This document shows, one piece after another, positions 1 through 9,085 of a DNA stretch of 64,000 bases. The first letter of the stretch is position 1. Every line of letters begins with the position of its first letter. The notes beneath the pieces were generated by a model. That model was given only the letters and a program-made list of their open reading frames with translations. It was not told the origin of the DNA and ran no database searches. Made by a program: the position numbers and the translations under genes. The stretch comes from Pseudohalioglobus sediminis (GTDB lineage: Bacteria; Pseudomonadota; Gammaproteobacteria; Pseudomonadales; Halieaceae): assembly GCF_008370495.1 (NCBI RefSeq), contig NZ_VTUX01000004.1, positions 124,001-188,000 of the forward strand, given 5' to 3'.

Positions 1-1
1 C

Positions 2-313
2 ATGAGCCTGGGTGACTGGGGCTTTGCCACTGCGCGTATCAACTACGCCAACCGCGATGAGGCCTTCTACACGGACAACAACCTCGGTTATATCCTGGAG
101 CAGGATATCCTCGACGCGGGACTGGACTTCTATTCCAACAGTGGTAGCTGGGTGTTCTCGCTTTATGGCCGCAACCTGTTGGATGAGGTCAAGCACGGTG
201 GTGATACCCAACTGCCAGATGTGCTCGGCCCCGTGGCCCTGGGCGGTACGTTCTCACCCCTGGCCAAGGGTCGCGTATACGGTGCGGAGATTACCTACAA
301 CTTCAGCAGGTAA
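2..313 (+). CDS. TonB-dependent receptor, C-terminal end (partial)
   Basis: Only the last ~103 codons are inside the window; the true start lies upstream, and the Met at position 2 is probably internal. The segment reads as the last strands of an outer-membrane beta-barrel: alternating polar/aromatic stretches, the pattern 'SWVFSLYGRNLLDE' typical of the penultimate strands of TonB receptors, and an ending in YNFSR close to the terminal aromatic signal used for outer-membrane insertion. The family imports siderophores, vitamins, sugars or hydrophobic compounds using TonB-ExbBD energy. Substrate unknown. A strong terminator follows directly. Confidence 0.85.
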   Translation: MSLGDWGFATARINYANRDEAFYTDNNLGYILEQDILDAGLDFYSNSGSWVFSLYGRNLLDEVKHGGDTQLPDVLGPVALGGTFSPLAKGRVYGAEITYNFSR

Positions 314-334
314 GCGCGCAATTTCGGCATACCG

Positions 335-370
335 GGGCCGGCCCACGTGAGTGGGTCGGCCCTTTTCTTT
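335..370 (+). terminator. Rho-independent terminator after the TonB receptor
   Basis: A 12-bp stem (335-346 pairs with 351-362, one G-T pair) closes a GTGA tetraloop and is followed by TTTTCTTT. It lies 21 bases after the receptor stop codon. This is a textbook intrinsic terminator on the plus strand. Confidence 0.88.
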
Positions 371-718
371 GGTGCGCCACAAACGCTCCGGTACCCCCTG
401 AAATCGCTGTCGTTAGTCACCCGGCCGGGTGACATGCCAGGCGACTGTATGCGGCATTTCCCTGCCCGGGCTGCTCGGCCGGCCAGGTCGGGTAGTACCC
501 ATGAAAAAGGTGGGCGTCCCACATAACCACGATGGGTTAATTCTCGCGGTTGCTTAAAAAACGAGCAGCGCAGACAATGTGGTACTGGCCGCAGGTTGCC
601 CGCCATATTCCAGGGCGCCAGGGGCGGTCCGGGGATGTCAATCAGACGAGGGCCGAGGATTCAGGATGATTAGAGCCACGCAGACGCTGCCATCATGATC
701 CCTTGGGGATAAGAGCCG
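371..718. other. Intergenic stretch with no recognisable gene
   Basis: Between the terminator and the ORF at 719 I see no convincing coding region. The one minus-strand ORF here is Arg/Pro-rich with no family signature and reads back into the terminator. The sequence just before 719 (GGGGATAAGAG) could be a weak ribosome binding site. No clear promoter or repeat was found. Confidence 0.5.
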
Positions 719-1174
719 ATGTTGCCTGAAGTTGAACAGTACATGGCTGCCTCCAGGGAGTTCGAAGCCGGCAAGGTGGTAGGCCAGCTCTGGAAGCAGG
801 CCTTGAGCCTGGCAGACAACGACCGCCTTGCCGCCAAGTACCTGTATCTATCAATGCGTGCCGAAGCCCTGGCCAAACAGGAACCGGCATCACAGCTTGC
901 ACCGCCTGCTGGCTCCGGTGAGACTTCCCGTAGTGGCGCCATGGCCGCTACTCCCCTGAACCGCCGCGGGCGGCAAACCCCCGAAGACGACTACCATGCT
1001 ATCGCCGCCAATGAGGTGGATTCCGGCCAGCGCGATGAACGCACCTGGCGCGATGCGCTGGTGCTGGCCAAGGGTGATGCGGCAGCCGCACGGCATCACT
1101 ACATATGCCTGCGCATGGATACCATGCGCATGCTGGCCGCGAACGAGTCCAGGGCCGGCGAAGCGGGAGCCTGA
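719..1174 (+). CDS. Hypothetical protein with two copies of a W-AL-D-A-Y-R helical motif
   Basis: A 151-residue soluble protein without signal peptide. It holds an internal duplication: residues ~17-52 and ~101-140 both follow the pattern G-x(5-6)-W-x2-AL-x-LA-x2-D-x2-AA-x3-Y-x3-R, joined by a Ser/Pro/Arg-rich linker. Similar 'W..AL..A.GD...A...YI..R' tails occur at the ends of many short proteobacterial proteins (known pattern, recalled not searched). No catalytic motif is visible. Function unknown; it may be a small helical-hairpin interaction module. It stands alone, 45 bp from the convergent acyltransferase gene. Confidence 0.6.
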   Translation: MLPEVEQYMAASREFEAGKVVGQLWKQALSLADNDRLAAKYLYLSMRAEALAKQEPASQLAPPAGSGETSRSGAMAATPLNRRGRQTPEDDYHAIAANEVDSGQRDERTWRDALVLAKGDAAAARHHYICLRMDTMRMLAANESRAGEAGA

Positions 1175-1219
1175 ACGCGCCGGCTTTGTAGCCCCTCCGG
1201 CGAAAGTCCTTACCTGAGC

Positions 1220-3043
1220 TTATTTGTCGCCAGGGCGCTCAAACCAGGCGTGATCGTAGCTTTCCTGCAGCAGGTTGATGGCGTCGAGGGTCTGCCGGGT
1301 TTCAAGCAGGAACAGGTCTCTCGCGGACGATAAATCGGTTTTGGCAGCACCCAGCAGGTGCCGGTGTTCCGCCAGTTGCAGCCCGGTGGTGAACAAATCT
1401 TTTGATATCGCTGATTCGCCGCTGATCTGCCTTCGCAGCAGCATCTCCTCAGCCTGTTCGAGCAATTCAGTGGTGAAGCGCTTGCGATCGATCACGGCTG
1501 CTGCGCCCAGTGCATGCAAGGTTGTGGCCAGCACGTGGTAGGCCTCTGCCAGCGAGCGCATGATGGCATGACCAAATCGCGGTGGGCGCTGCTTGAGTTG
1601 CTTGCGCAGGGACGTGTCACCGCGTTGCCAGTGCGGGTAGTGCCGCGTGGTCTCGGTCAGCACATCTTCCCAGAACTCATCGCGCGGGCGAAAGAAGAAC
1701 TCGAACTTGAACAGGTCCCGCAGTTGCTCAACCCGAACACGCAGCTCCTCTTCGCCTGGCAGCGTGACATCGTCAACGCTCATCGCCAGTACGATTTCGC
1801 CGAAGGCGGCGGCGAGGAAGTAGTGCGTGATGGTGTTGCGGTAATACGCCGCGGCCAGCTGCTGATCACCCTGGATGTAGAAGACGGGGGTGGCGCCTTT
1901 TTCAAAGGCTTTTACCAGGCGCGAACCACGCAGCGACAGTACCGCTGCGGCGACCTGTTCCTCATTCGCGAAGCTGAAGCCGCGGGCCACCGGCAGGCCG
2001 CGCTGTGCCACCAGTTCGGCGATTTCGCGAGACTGCTGGAATATCTCCGCGTTACTGAGCGCCCTGCCATTGGCGCCGAGCAATACCATGGTCAGTACGT
2101 CCGCTGACTTGATTGGCGTGATCTGCTCCATGCGTGTGCAGACCTCGAAGGCCAGCCGTGTGGGCAGCGAGGGTCCGTCTCCGGCGGCGCCACTGTCCGC
2201 CAGCTGCGTTGTACTTTGCAGAGCCACGGGTTCGGCAAAGCGCACATAGATTTTGCCGTACAGTTCTTTCATGCCGAATATGTAGTTGAGGAACCAGCGC
2301 AGGGATTCCTTGCGCTTGGGCAGGCCTCGCTGCAGCGCCACGTAGTCGTCGATCTCGGCAATGCGGTCGAAGGCGATGGAGACCGGCACCAGTTTCACAT
2401 CGCGCATGTTCTCGCGCTCGCAAGCCTCCAGTACCCAGTTGAGAATCCCCAGCTTTGGCGGAGACAGCTTGCCAGTGCGGGATCGGGTTCCCTCGATCGA
2501 CCAGGTCAGTGGCAGGCGATTGCGTATGAGAAAGTCGATGTAATAGCGGAACACCAGTTTATAGATGTCATCATCCTGGAAGCTGCGGCGCAGGAAGATC
2601 GCGCCAACCCGCCTGGCCAGCGCGCCAAAGCCCAGGAAATTCATGTTGATGCCGGCAAAGACCAGCGGCAGGGGCTTGAAGTGGTTGTCGTACAGGGACA
2701 GCAGGAACACGAAACTGTCCATGTGGGATTTGTGCGACCACAGAAACAGCAGTAGTTGGTCCTGCGATTCTTCGCGCAACTTCTCCAGTGCGTCCTGGTT
2801 GATGTCCAGCTCCGGCTCGTAGCTGCGCGTGTAGATAAACCGCGCCAGCTTCGCGGCCGGCGCGAGCCAGGAATCGCGGGGCGTGGCCGCCATCTCCCGC
2901 AGGCATTTGCGTGCGTGCTTGCGCGCCTGCTCCATGTCCTTTCCCGCGCTGCTGGCAACGCGCTCAAGCTCGGCGAGAAATTCTGGTGTATCCAGCAGGG
3001 TGTGGGCTTCGTTGGCGGTTCTATAAGTATTATTGGCGCTCAT
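1220..3043 (-). CDS. Glycerol-3-phosphate acyltransferase (PlsB/GPAT family), short form
   Basis: A 607-residue protein with the GPAT acyltransferase blocks in order: H104-x4-D109 (SHKSHMD) as catalytic motif, GAIFLRRSF around 147-155 as block II, and EGTRSRTGK at 184-192 as block III for phosphate binding. The family transfers an acyl chain to the sn-1 position of glycerol 3-phosphate at the inner membrane, the first step in phospholipid synthesis. E. coli PlsB has ~807 residues with a long N-terminal region before its motif; this protein lacks most of that region, so it belongs to a shorter PlsB-like subgroup. It could be an accessory acyltransferase rather than the housekeeping PlsB. There is no good ribosome binding site at the chosen ATG. 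Confidence 0.85.
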   Translation of the reverse strand: MSANNTYRTANEAHTLLDTPEFLAELERVASSAGKDMEQARKHARKCLREMAATPRDSWLAPAAKLARFIYTRSYEPELDINQDALEKLREESQDQLLLFLWSHKSHMDSFVFLLSLYDNHFKPLPLVFAGINMNFLGFGALARRVGAIFLRRSFQDDDIYKLVFRYYIDFLIRNRLPLTWSIEGTRSRTGKLSPPKLGILNWVLEACERENMRDVKLVPVSIAFDRIAEIDDYVALQRGLPKRKESLRWFLNYIFGMKELYGKIYVRFAEPVALQSTTQLADSGAAGDGPSLPTRLAFEVCTRMEQITPIKSADVLTMVLLGANGRALSNAEIFQQSREIAELVAQRGLPVARGFSFANEEQVAAAVLSLRGSRLVKAFEKGATPVFYIQGDQQLAAAYYRNTITHYFLAAAFGEIVLAMSVDDVTLPGEEELRVRVEQLRDLFKFEFFFRPRDEFWEDVLTETTRHYPHWQRGDTSLRKQLKQRPPRFGHAIMRSLAEAYHVLATTLHALGAAAVIDRKRFTTELLEQAEEMLLRRQISGESAISKDLFTTGLQLAEHRHLLGAAKTDLSSARDLFLLETRQTLDAINLLQESYDHAWFERPGDK

Positions 3044-3133
3044 GGTGCGAGTATAGCCGCTCGCGTCGGGCGACGCTGCCTGACGGTGCAGTTCGCTGTA
3101 ATCGTTTTGTAATCGGGGCGGGGAACAGCGTGG

Positions 3134-3448
3134 TTACTGCGTTGCCCCGCGGCGCCGTTTGCTCAGCCAGTGGAAGTGGCGATCGAGAGCAGGGTCCGCA
3201 GCGAGTGCTTCCGGTGTTGCGAAGCGTTGCGCCAGTTCGAGTTCGCCGTAGGCACAGTGGATGCCGTCATGACAGTCCCTGCAAACGTAGATGCCACGGG
3301 CCAGCTCCTGGCGCGTGTAGAGCTTGCGAAAACGCTTGCGGCGATGCACCTTCTTCGGAATGAGGTGGTGAAACGTGAGCGGCAACTCCCGCTTGCAAAA
3401 CGGGCAGGTTCCATCCTGCCTGCGGCGGCTGGCGGTGGTGGTGTCCAT
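3134..3448 (-). CDS. HNH endonuclease-family zinc protein
   Basis: A 104-residue protein from the ATG at 3448, which follows a GGGAGG motif 13 bases upstream; a longer frame to 3691 has no family-like sequence and is rejected. It shows two Cys pairs (C15-x2-C18 and C56-x2-C59) that would bind a structural zinc, and the core FHHLIP (H27, H28), H35, then CHDGIH (H60, H64), matching the compact HNH nuclease fold. Proteins of this type are widespread in proteobacteria as stand-alone genes; their substrate is unknown. It is divergent from the DUF2256 gene. Nuclease activity is inferred from the motif only. Confidence 0.75.
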   Translation of the reverse strand: MDTTTASRRRQDGTCPFCKRELPLTFHHLIPKKVHRRKRFRKLYTRQELARGIYVCRDCHDGIHCAYGELELAQRFATPEALAADPALDRHFHWLSKRRRGATQ

Positions 3449-3596
3449 CGCGGTGCGAAATCCTCCCGGCCCAATATGCACGACGTGACAAGTACGCTGT
3501 ACTGTGTGTAGTTTACGCCATCTATCCCACCGTGGATGAGGAGCGCCCGGCAGCTCGCTTGTGAACTGTACTGACCTTGCTCGCGTATGCTCACAG

Positions 3597-3746
3597 GTGA
3601 AGAAAGACAGATTACCGAGCAAGATATGTCCTGTATGCGAGCGGCCGTTTTCCTGGCGCAAGAAGTGGTGTCGCGACTGGGCGAACGTCATTTACTGTTC
3701 CGAGCGCTGTCGCCGCAGCAAGAACCGGGGGTCGCAGTGTGGTTGA
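3597..3746 (+). CDS. DUF2256 zinc-ribbon protein
   Basis: A 49-residue protein starting at the GTG at 3597. The frame extends upstream to an ATG at 3561, but the family usually begins a few residues before the 'LPxKxCPVC' signature, so the GTG is preferred. The hallmark [14 protein letters not shown] and YCSERCRR segments give four cysteines (C11, C14, C34, C38), a treble-clef or zinc-ribbon pattern defining DUF2256. Function is unknown. Its stop overlaps the GTG start of the next gene by 8 bp, so translation is probably coupled. Confidence 0.8.
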   Translation: MKKDRLPSKICPVCERPFSWRKKWCRDWANVIYCSERCRRSKNRGSQCG

Positions 3747-4401
3747 GCGTCAGGTACACAAGCCGGCTGCGAGCCGGGTGAGCAAGCAGGCGCAACCCAA
3801 CCCCCAGGGTAAGGCGGCGCTGCCGCAGCTTGCGGAACTGCAACAGTGGCGCACGGCGGCGACACCTGCAGCGGATGTCGAGACACTGCTGGCGCACTAT
3901 CTCTGCGGCCTGCTGGTTTTGTCTGCGGATTTTCGTTTCAAACCCCGGCCCGGCCCCACCTACCACCTGTACTACCGGGACCAGCGCTGGCAGCTCTCCC
4001 TGGTCGCGCCGGCGGAGTGGCGTCCGCAGCGCTGGAGCGACTACGCAGCCAGCTGCATGCTGCGCGTCGACGCTACCTGGCAAATTAATCCCGCGCCTGA
4101 CCTGGTGGAGCGGCCGGCCGTTCTGGATGGGCTGCTTGCCTTTGAACAGGCCTTCCGCGACAGGCTGCGCTCCGCTGCAACCTTGTCTTCAGACCTGCCA
4201 CACTACGAGCGCAGCCTGCCCTACTACCAGCGAGTGCTTGCCTCCGGTCTGGCCAGCTCACTGGAGCACGCTGCGCGGGGGCTGCAACTTGAGCACCACA
4301 GTGGTGTGCGCCTGCTGGAACTCTCAGCCAACAAAGACGGTAGCTTATCGCTGGCAGAGCCGGATAATGGGCAGGCCACCCCGGCCCTTGAACAACAATA
4401 A
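3739..4401 (+). CDS. DUF2452-like protein
   Basis: A 220-residue cytosolic protein that starts at GTG 3739 inside the end of the DUF2256 gene. Residues ~65-125 contain [17 protein letters not shown], then SLVAPAEW, then [12 protein letters not shown], resembling the DUF2452 core (PG-x-x-YHLY ... P-x-EW ... D-x-[ST]-W). I recognise this from memory, not from a search. The rest is helical and Leu/Ala-rich. Function unknown. Overlap with DUF2256 suggests the two act together. Eleven bases separate it from the DUF1329 gene, so one transcript may cover all three. Confidence 0.6.
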   Translation: MVERQVHKPAASRVSKQAQPNPQGKAALPQLAELQQWRTAATPAADVETLLAHYLCGLLVLSADFRFKPRPGPTYHLYYRDQRWQLSLVAPAEWRPQRWSDYAASCMLRVDATWQINPAPDLVERPAVLDGLLAFEQAFRDRLRSAATLSSDLPHYERSLPYYQRVLASGLASSLEHAARGLQLEHHSGVRLLELSANKDGSLSLAEPDNGQATPALEQQ

Positions 4402-4412
4402 GGAAGGCGACT

Positions 4413-5774
4413 ATGACATCTATCGGCAGGCAACTCGCGTTGCTGGCGGGAGCGCTTGCGTTTTCCTGCAGCGCGTCAGCAGCGGTAAGCGTGGAAGAGG
4501 CAGCGCAGCTGGATGCGACGCTGACGCCAATGGGCGCGGAGCGGGCCGGCAACGCCGACGGCAGTATTCCCGCCTGGTCACCGCAGAACCTGGTTATCCC
4601 GGATAATTTTGTTCCCGGGTCCGACCACTACCCCGACCCCTATGCCGGCGAGGCGCCGCTCTACACCGTGACAGCGGACAACTGGGGCGAACATGAGCCG
4701 GTACTCACAGAGGGTACCCGGGAGATGTTTCGCAAGCTTGGCCAGCACGGATTCCGCATGCTGGTGTACCCCAGCAAACGCACAGCAGAAGCGCCCGACT
4801 GGTACTACGCCAATACCCGCAAAAACGCCACGGGCGCCCAGCTGGTAGCCGGGGGGCAGAAGATCGAGGGCAACCTTCCCGGCGTTCCGTTCCCGGTTCC
4901 GCAATCGGGACTGGAAGTGCTGTGGAACCACATGGTGCGCTACGCGGAGCCGGCATCGCAAACCTACGACGTGTATTACGTGGGTTCCAATGGCAAGCCG
5001 GTGCTTTCCACCACGGCCTTCTCTACCTCGATTTTTCCCGCTTTTGCCGCCCCGGACGAAGAGGTCGGTGACAAGGCCTGGGCCAAGCTGCGTATTGATT
5101 ACAAGGCGCCGGCCCGGCGCGCGGGCGAGATCTTGCTGGTGCACGAGCCCGGTTCGGACTACACCGCGGGCAAGGGCCGGCAGGCGTGGCAGTACCTCAC
5201 CGGCCAGCGCCGCGTGCGGCTGGCGCCCGCGGTGGCCTTCGATACGCCCAACCCGGCGGTGGCCGGCACTTCGACCTATGACGATGCCGGTATCTGGAAC
5301 GGCTCGCCCGAGCGCTACGACTGGGAACTACTGGGCAAGCAGGAGAAACTGGTGCCGGCGTCGAACTATGCGCTGCTGTTCGAGCAGCGAGTCGAGGACC
5401 TGCTCGGTGAAAAATTCCTGGCTCCGGAATTCGTGCGCTGGGAGAAACGCCGGGTCTGGGTGGTGGAGGGCACACTCAAGCCGGGCGTTCGCCACCTGTA
5501 CAGCAAGCGGCGACTGTATATCGACGAGGACACCTGGACTGCGCTGGCCGGCGAAACCTACGACGGCAAAGGCGCACTGTGGCGTGTCAGCTACACCTAT
5601 TCCGCGCGGCTGTACGACCGCAAGTCCGGCGCTTCGGCTTCCGGGGCCTATGACCTGCTGCAGGGGATTTATAACCTCAATGGCAAGCCTATCCCCGGTG
5701 AGTTCCGCAATGGCGTCGACCGTGACGACAGGCACTTCACAGCACGCGGCATGGCCCGCAGTGGTGTACGCTAA
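4413..5774 (+). CDS. DUF1329 outer-membrane lipoprotein-sorting-like protein
   Basis: A 453-residue exported protein with a clear Sec signal peptide (residues 1-23, cut after SASA) and a good ribosome binding site (AAGGAAG). It has the family features: 'LTPMGAERAGNADGSIPAW' near the mature start, the 'YPSKRTAEAPDWYY' segment, and a LolA/LolB-like beta-rich body ending in Tyr/Arg-rich strands. DUF1329 proteins are common in marine gammaproteobacteria and often sit beside RND transporters or catabolic genes for hydrophobic compounds; several are needed for growth on such substrates, but the molecular role is unsettled. Here no RND gene is adjacent. Confidence 0.9.
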   Translation: MTSIGRQLALLAGALAFSCSASAAVSVEEAAQLDATLTPMGAERAGNADGSIPAWSPQNLVIPDNFVPGSDHYPDPYAGEAPLYTVTADNWGEHEPVLTEGTREMFRKLGQHGFRMLVYPSKRTAEAPDWYYANTRKNATGAQLVAGGQKIEGNLPGVPFPVPQSGLEVLWNHMVRYAEPASQTYDVYYVGSNGKPVLSTTAFSTSIFPAFAAPDEEVGDKAWAKLRIDYKAPARRAGEILLVHEPGSDYTAGKGRQAWQYLTGQRRVRLAPAVAFDTPNPAVAGTSTYDDAGIWNGSPERYDWELLGKQEKLVPASNYALLFEQRVEDLLGEKFLAPEFVRWEKRRVWVVEGTLKPGVRHLYSKRRLYIDEDTWTALAGETYDGKGALWRVSYTYSARLYDRKSGASASGAYDLLQGIYNLNGKPIPGEFRNGVDRDDRHFTARGMARSGVR

Positions 5775-5877
5775 CGCGTGATCCGCGGAGGGTACTGATG
5801 TGACACATGGCTGAGCGGGTCATCCTGATCTATCTTCCTACGTGAACAGCGCACTTTTATAACGGAGCTCTACAAAA

Positions 5878-6885
5878 ATGAAACCCCACTGCTTGCTGAA
5901 CACGGTCGTGTCCGTGGCCTTCACCGCATTCGTACTCTTGCTGGGCCCGCTGCAGGCCCATGCAGCGGACCCGCTGCCGTCCTGGAACGAGGGCGAGGCG
6001 AAGGCGTCCATCATCGCTTTTGTTGAACAGGTCACCGATACCCAGTCCGCGGCCTTCGTGCCGGCAGCGCAGCGTATCGCCACTTTCGACAATGACGGTA
6101 CCTTGTGGGTTGAACAGCCTATGTATACGCAACTGGCGTTTGCGCTCGACCGGGTAAAAGCATTGGCGCCGCAGCGCCCGGAGTGGAAAACACAGGAACC
6201 TTTTGCCGCTTTGCTCAAGGGCGACACCAAAGGTGCGCTGGCTGGCGGCATGGAAGCGGTGGCGAAGGTCTTGATGGCCACCCATGCCGGCATGACTACC
6301 GATGAATTTGACGCCATCGTTAGTGACTGGATCACCACGGCGCGTCACCCCGTCAGCGGACGCCCGTACACCGAGATGGTGTACCAGCCAATGCTGGAAG
6401 TACTCGATTACCTGCGCGCCAACGAATTCAAGGTGTTCATTGTCTCTGGCGGCGGTATTGAATTCATGCGCCCCTGGACCGAAGCCGTGTATGGCATACC
6501 TCCTGAGCAGGTGGTCGGCAGCAGCATCGAAACACAGTTTGAATTACGCGATGGCAAGGGTGTACTGGTGCGCCAGCCCAAGGTCGGTTTCGTGGATGAT
6601 AAGGAAGGCAAGCCGGTGGCCATCAACCTGCACATTGGCCAGCGGCCGATTGCCGCCTTCGGCAATTCCGACGGTGACCTGCAGATGCTGCAGTACACCA
6701 TGTCGGGAGATGGTGCGCGGTTTGCGCTTTACGTGCACCACACCGACGCCGAACGCGAGTGGGCCTACGATCGGGAGTCCCACGTGGGCAAGTTTGACAA
6801 GGGGCTGGACGAGGCGAAGGCTAAAGGCTGGACGGTCGTCGACATGAAGTCCGACTGGAAAACAATCTACCCGCCAGTGAAGTAG
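5878..6885 (+). CDS. Exported HAD-family phosphatase
   Basis: A 335-residue protein with a signal peptide (residues 1-29, cut after AHA). HAD motif I is present as FDNDGTLW (nucleophile D71, second Asp D73), motif II as the Ser in IVSGGG, a likely motif III Lys in the RQPKVGF segment, and motif IV as GNSDGD. The layout is that of phosphoserine-phosphatase-like HAD enzymes with an alpha-helical cap between motifs I and II. The likely role is periplasmic hydrolysis of a small phosphate ester; the substrate cannot be told. It lies 103 bp after the DUF1329 gene and converges on the symporter gene, leaving 9 bp. Confidence 0.85.
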   Translation: MKPHCLLNTVVSVAFTAFVLLLGPLQAHAADPLPSWNEGEAKASIIAFVEQVTDTQSAAFVPAAQRIATFDNDGTLWVEQPMYTQLAFALDRVKALAPQRPEWKTQEPFAALLKGDTKGALAGGMEAVAKVLMATHAGMTTDEFDAIVSDWITTARHPVSGRPYTEMVYQPMLEVLDYLRANEFKVFIVSGGGIEFMRPWTEAVYGIPPEQVVGSSIETQFELRDGKGVLVRQPKVGFVDDKEGKPVAINLHIGQRPIAAFGNSDGDLQMLQYTMSGDGARFALYVHHTDAEREWAYDRESHVGKFDKGLDEAKAKGWTVVDMKSDWKTIYPPVK

Positions 6886-6894
6886 CCGGCGGAA

Positions 6895-7782
6895 TCAGGC
6901 AGTTTGGCGGCGCGCCAGCCAGATCAACAGCGCGCCGATCAACAATTGCAGCGCGCCATACAAGAGCAGGCTGAACAGCACCATGTCGCCCAGGGACGCG
7001 GTGCTGGCCGTGGCGGCGGGAAACAGCGAGGCCTTGATCAGTACCCCAAGGTTGACGTTGCGGACCACCACTTCAAACTCGATGGCAGTAACATCCGGTG
7101 AAGCGAGTTTCAGCAGCCGTGGCACGCCCCAGGCCATCACTGTCAGCACCACCGTGAACAGGGTCACCAGCAGTATGTTGTGCAGGCCGAAAGCGGCCGC
7201 GTCCAGCCGCCCGGCAATCGCCGAGCCCACTACGATAAACAGTATCCCCAGCAGCGAACCGCGAATGCACCAGCGGGAGAAGGGCTCCGCCGTGCGCGGA
7301 TACATATACAGGTAGGCCATGCCCACCGCCAGCGGCAGCAGCAGTGTCAGCGCGATTTCTGTGATGATTTGGCCTCGCGGCATGGTGAAGTCGGCGGGTA
7401 GATGCTGGCTGATCAGCAGGGAGAGAATCAGTGGTGTGGTCAGCAGGCAGGCAAAGGTGGTGATGCCGGTAATGCTGATGGAGAGTGCGCTGTTGCCCCG
7501 CGACAGGAAGGTGAAAATATTCGACACGGTGCCGCCGGGAATGGCCGCGATCAGCGCAATTCCGACTGCCACACCGCCCTGGACGCCGAGCAGGGTGAGG
7601 AACAGGTAGGCCGTCAGCGGTACCGCCACCAACTGCACGGCCGTGCCGACAGAGACAGCCAGGGGCTCGCGTGCGAGGTCGCGAAAGTCCTTTCCGGTCA
7701 GCGTGGCGCCCATGCCCAGCATGGCAAGGACCAGCTGCGCCGCTGCAAACCAGTACTCATTCTGTACGTAGAACTCTGCCAT
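6895..7782 (-). CDS. Bile acid:sodium symporter family (BASS) transporter
   Basis: A 295-residue inner-membrane protein with about nine hydrophobic segments. The family signature region IAAIPGGTVSNIFTFLSRGNSALS (around 90-113) includes the conserved P-G-G-x3-N sodium-site pattern, and a second half-repeat follows. BASS proteins carry organic acids such as bile acids, pantothenate or pyruvate into the cell with sodium. No substrate can be assigned here. It does not appear to be in an operon; the neighbouring minus-strand gene starts upstream after an 85-bp gap. Confidence 0.85.
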   Translation of the reverse strand: MAEFYVQNEYWFAAAQLVLAMLGMGATLTGKDFRDLAREPLAVSVGTAVQLVAVPLTAYLFLTLLGVQGGVAVGIALIAAIPGGTVSNIFTFLSRGNSALSISITGITTFACLLTTPLILSLLISQHLPADFTMPRGQIITEIALTLLLPLAVGMAYLYMYPRTAEPFSRWCIRGSLLGILFIVVGSAIAGRLDAAAFGLHNILLVTLFTVVLTVMAWGVPRLLKLASPDVTAIEFEVVVRNVNLGVLIKASLFPAATASTASLGDMVLFSLLLYGALQLLIGALLIWLARRQTA

Positions 7783-7867
7783 GATTCTCCATTATCCTGC
7801 CGTGGTTGACCGCGCGCCGTGCCCATGTCGGCTGCTGCCTGGCCAGCGTGACGGATTGTTCCATGTT

Positions 7868-9028
7868 TCAAAGCACATGCTGCAGCGCGCCTTTCGACAG
7901 GCGGTAAATAATGAGCAGGAACAGCAGCGGGAACACTATGGATTTCAGCAGCATTGACGCCAGCAGGTACACCACGCTGCTGGCGAACTCGTCCATCTGT
8001 CCGGCGATGCGCTCAATCTTGTTGCGTATGTAAGACGCCTGCCTGGCCGGGTTCGCGCTGGCGAGGACGTCCCCGGCCTTGTTGACCATGCCCTCCAGCA
8101 TCGAACAGGCCTCTCCGCGCGAACGTTTTTCCAGGCATTGCACATTCTCTGCCTGCACTGCCGCGGACGCCTCCAGTTCTGCAACGGACTGCTCCAGGTT
8201 GGCTGCACGCCGCCCAGTGGTGCGCACGACCTCCTGTTGCGCCTTCACGTTATCCGCCTCGGGTGTCAGCCAGCGCTGCCAGATCGGGCGTGCATCCAGC
8301 GTGGCCAGAAGCTGTTGCTGCCGTTGCAGTTCAGCGCTGGCGGACTGCAGGCTGGTGCGCGCATCGGCGAGGGCGCTAGTGGTCGCAGCCAGTGCCACAC
8401 GCGCCGCTTCGAGGTCCTCCGCCAGTGTCTCGCCGGTCTCGATGGCAGCGCTCGCTGCACTGGTGGTGTTGTAGAAAGCGATCATGCTCTGGTGGTTGGC
8501 CTGTTCCCTTTCCTGCAGGAAAAACGTGTCCACGGCGGTGCTCATCAGCACGGTGAGTGCCAGGCCAAAGCGCAGGATCAGCGCCACCAGAAACAGCTTC
8601 AACCAGGTCTGGTAGTGGTCCCGGTCGCCCCAGACTGCGGCAATGACTGTGCCCGCACCTGCCAGTGTGAGCGCTGCGTTGAAGAGACTATGGGTGGCGA
8701 TCTCCAGCAGCAGGCGTTGCATACCCAGTGAGGCGAGCGCCACCAGCATCACACCGGAAAACCGCTCGATCAGATCGTTCACCGGGTCCAGCAATTCGCC
8801 CACAGAGAAGGTGACCAGGAAGGCATCCAGTTCCGTGCCCTGCAATACCGAGACCACGGCGTTGATGCCACGGGCTGTGGCGTAGATGGCGCCGGCGCCG
8901 AGCATGGCGGATTCCATATATTCGGAGGATTGCGTATCCAGGTTGCCGCCCCAGGCGACAGCTACCACCAGAACCCCGGCGAACAGTGCCAGTGCCGCGC
9001 GCAGGCCCCGCTTTGGCAGGTGCGTCAT
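7868..9028 (-). CDS. Membrane protein with central coiled coil, unknown function
   Basis: A 386-residue protein from the ATG at 9028; an in-frame GTG five codons upstream is the alternative. It has a hydrophobic N-terminal segment (~7-25), several further membrane helices up to ~160, a long coiled coil rich in Ala, Glu, Gln and Leu (~185-290), and a final membrane helix just before the C-terminus. Two cysteines near 300-312 (VQCLEKRSRGEACS) might form a disulfide in the non-cytoplasmic loop. The layout suggests a membrane-anchored scaffold. No known domain was recognised. It lies 57 bp downstream of the PQQ sugar dehydrogenase on the same strand. Confidence 0.6.
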   Translation of the reverse strand: MTHLPKRGLRAALALFAGVLVVAVAWGGNLDTQSSEYMESAMLGAGAIYATARGINAVVSVLQGTELDAFLVTFSVGELLDPVNDLIERFSGVMLVALASLGMQRLLLEIATHSLFNAALTLAGAGTVIAAVWGDRDHYQTWLKLFLVALILRFGLALTVLMSTAVDTFFLQEREQANHQSMIAFYNTTSAASAAIETGETLAEDLEAARVALAATTSALADARTSLQSASAELQRQQQLLATLDARPIWQRWLTPEADNVKAQQEVVRTTGRRAANLEQSVAELEASAAVQAENVQCLEKRSRGEACSMLEGMVNKAGDVLASANPARQASYIRNKIERIAGQMDEFASSVVYLLASMLLKSIVFPLLFLLIIYRLSKGALQHVL

Positions 9029-9085
9029 GTCCCCGCGGCACACGTGCGGGGGGTTGGCAGAACAGGCACGGTCACAGGCGCCGGC

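Noticed and set aside
3449-3691. N-terminal extension of the HNH protein to 185 residues
   Set aside because: The extra 81 residues have no family resemblance and overlap the divergent DUF2256 gene.
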